A stretch of 63,724 nt of DNA. It comes from an uncultured Bacteroidota bacterium (GTDB lineage: Bacteria > Bacteroidota > Bacteroidia > AKYH767-A > 2013-40CM-41-45). Numbering within the stretch: the stretch's first letter is position 1; every line of letters starts with the position of its first letter. The stretch lies in NCBI GenBank assembly GCA_937871435.1, contig CALMQM010000100.1, forward strand, positions 1 to 63,724, given 5' to 3'. Positions 63,328 through 63,724 of the stretch are shown here, piece after piece. The notes under the pieces are model-generated. The model saw only the letters and a list, made by a program, of their open reading frames with translations, did not search any database and was not told the DNA's origin. The position numbers and the translations under genes are program-made.

Positions 63328-63724
63328 TTATTCTGATTTTAACTGACGCAATTGCTTGAGTTTTTCTTTCCAAGTGTCGAGGCTTTCTCGGTGTTTGGCA
63401 ATGTTCTTTCGAACTTCAACTACAATTGGATTCTCTTTTTTGTCGTTTTTGCTGTTGAAGAACTGAATGTTGTTTTCTAATTGGAAAATTTCATTCTGTA
63501 ATTCTTCGATTTTTCGTGCAATGAAAACTTTTTCGCTTTCTAATTTGCGGCTATCATCATTGATGCTCTCCACACGGCTGGCAAATCGGGCCATATCGGT
63601 TTCTTTCTTGCTGGCGCTGAGTTTTTCAAACAAAGCATCGAGAATTTTGTTGAATTTACCTTCAATGTGACGACGCGCTTGAGGAACCTTTCCAAAGCTT
63701 TTCCAATTTTCGATATGCGCTTTG
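63328..63724 (-). CDS. DUF349-domain protein, 5' part outside window
   Basis: The visible 132 residues are the C-terminal part of a longer protein that enters from the right edge. They begin KAHIENWKSFGKVPQARRHI, the DUF349 unit with its conserved W-x-x-x-G-x-V-P, then a long charged coiled coil (KLESEKVFIARKIEELQNEI, NIAKHRESLDTWKEKLKQLR). Bacteroidota have long proteins of repeated DUF349 units; their role is not established. Ends at TAA 63328-63330 before a terminator. Confidence 0.8.
   Translation of the reverse strand, partial: KAHIENWKSFGKVPQARRHIEGKFNKILDALFEKLSASKKETDMARFASRVESINDDSRKLESEKVFIARKIEELQNEIFQLENNIQFFNSKNDKKENPIVVEVRKNIAKHRESLDTWKEKLKQLRQLKSE

Overview
The window looks like chromosome from a member of the Bacteroidota. 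Reasons: promoters with the phylum's TTTG-N19-TAnnTTTG architecture, a subtype iii type VI secretion system (TssN, TssO, ClpV, Bacteroidota-type TssK/TssB/TssC/Hcp), a DUF349 protein, many short SPII lipoproteins of the CKKD type, a broken type IX secretion sorting domain, and an AT-rich base composition. I cannot name the species.

Left part (1-9.8 kb): the end of a lipoprotein gene, a four-helix membrane protein, an OmpR-type response regulator/histidine kinase pair, a YhbP-like flavin-binding protein, and an operon hmgA-hppD-fnr in which two tyrosine-catabolism dioxygenases are followed by an FNR-like regulator carrying the cysteines expected for an iron-sulfur cluster. A GNAT-like protein and a divergent HxlR/oxidoreductase pair follow. 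Next (9.8-22.1 kb) come the B12-dependent ribonucleotide reductase nrdJ, a divergent MbnP/MbnH copper-protein/dihaem-peroxidase pair, a NorB-like haem-copper subunit, and a cassette of three PLP lyases (tryptophanase, a gamma-family lyase, tyrosine phenol-lyase) sitting between norB and norC.

Middle part (22.3-44.8 kb) is a stress and redox island: four tandem-domain universal stress proteins, Hsp20, a PAS histidine kinase with a response regulator that is a REC-CRP fusion, a YtxH/holin-like/coiled-coil operon, a DUF2892 protein, an Nramp transporter, mlaEFD lipid transport, a LiaF-like protein, a baeRF-type protein, a catalytically dead serine hydrolase, a second MbnP/MbnH pair, PAP2 and a class A beta-lactamase-like protein. 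Many of these genes, and several in the left part, share one promoter design: an FNR-like palindrome TGAY-N4-RTCA placed 22-24 bp (mostly exactly 23) upstream of a TAnnTTTG -7 box, that is, centred near -41.5. At several promoters a second palindrome lies exactly 22 bp further upstream. I read this as a single low-oxygen/redox regulon, with the local FNR-like protein or the REC-CRP protein as candidate regulator. Its content (Usp proteins, Hsp20, oxygen-independent ribonucleotide reductase) recalls the mycobacterial dormancy regulon.

Right part (45.2-63.1 kb) is a T6SSiii locus: tssN-tssK-tssO, convergent clpV, tssB-tssC, hcp, then vgrG, an unrecognised TPR-like protein, a PAAR-Rhs protein with a C-terminal GIY-YIG/URI-like toxin domain, a candidate immunity gene and two HExxH proteins. 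The baseplate genes tssE/F/G and tssP/Q/R are not in the window. The window ends in a DUF349 gene.
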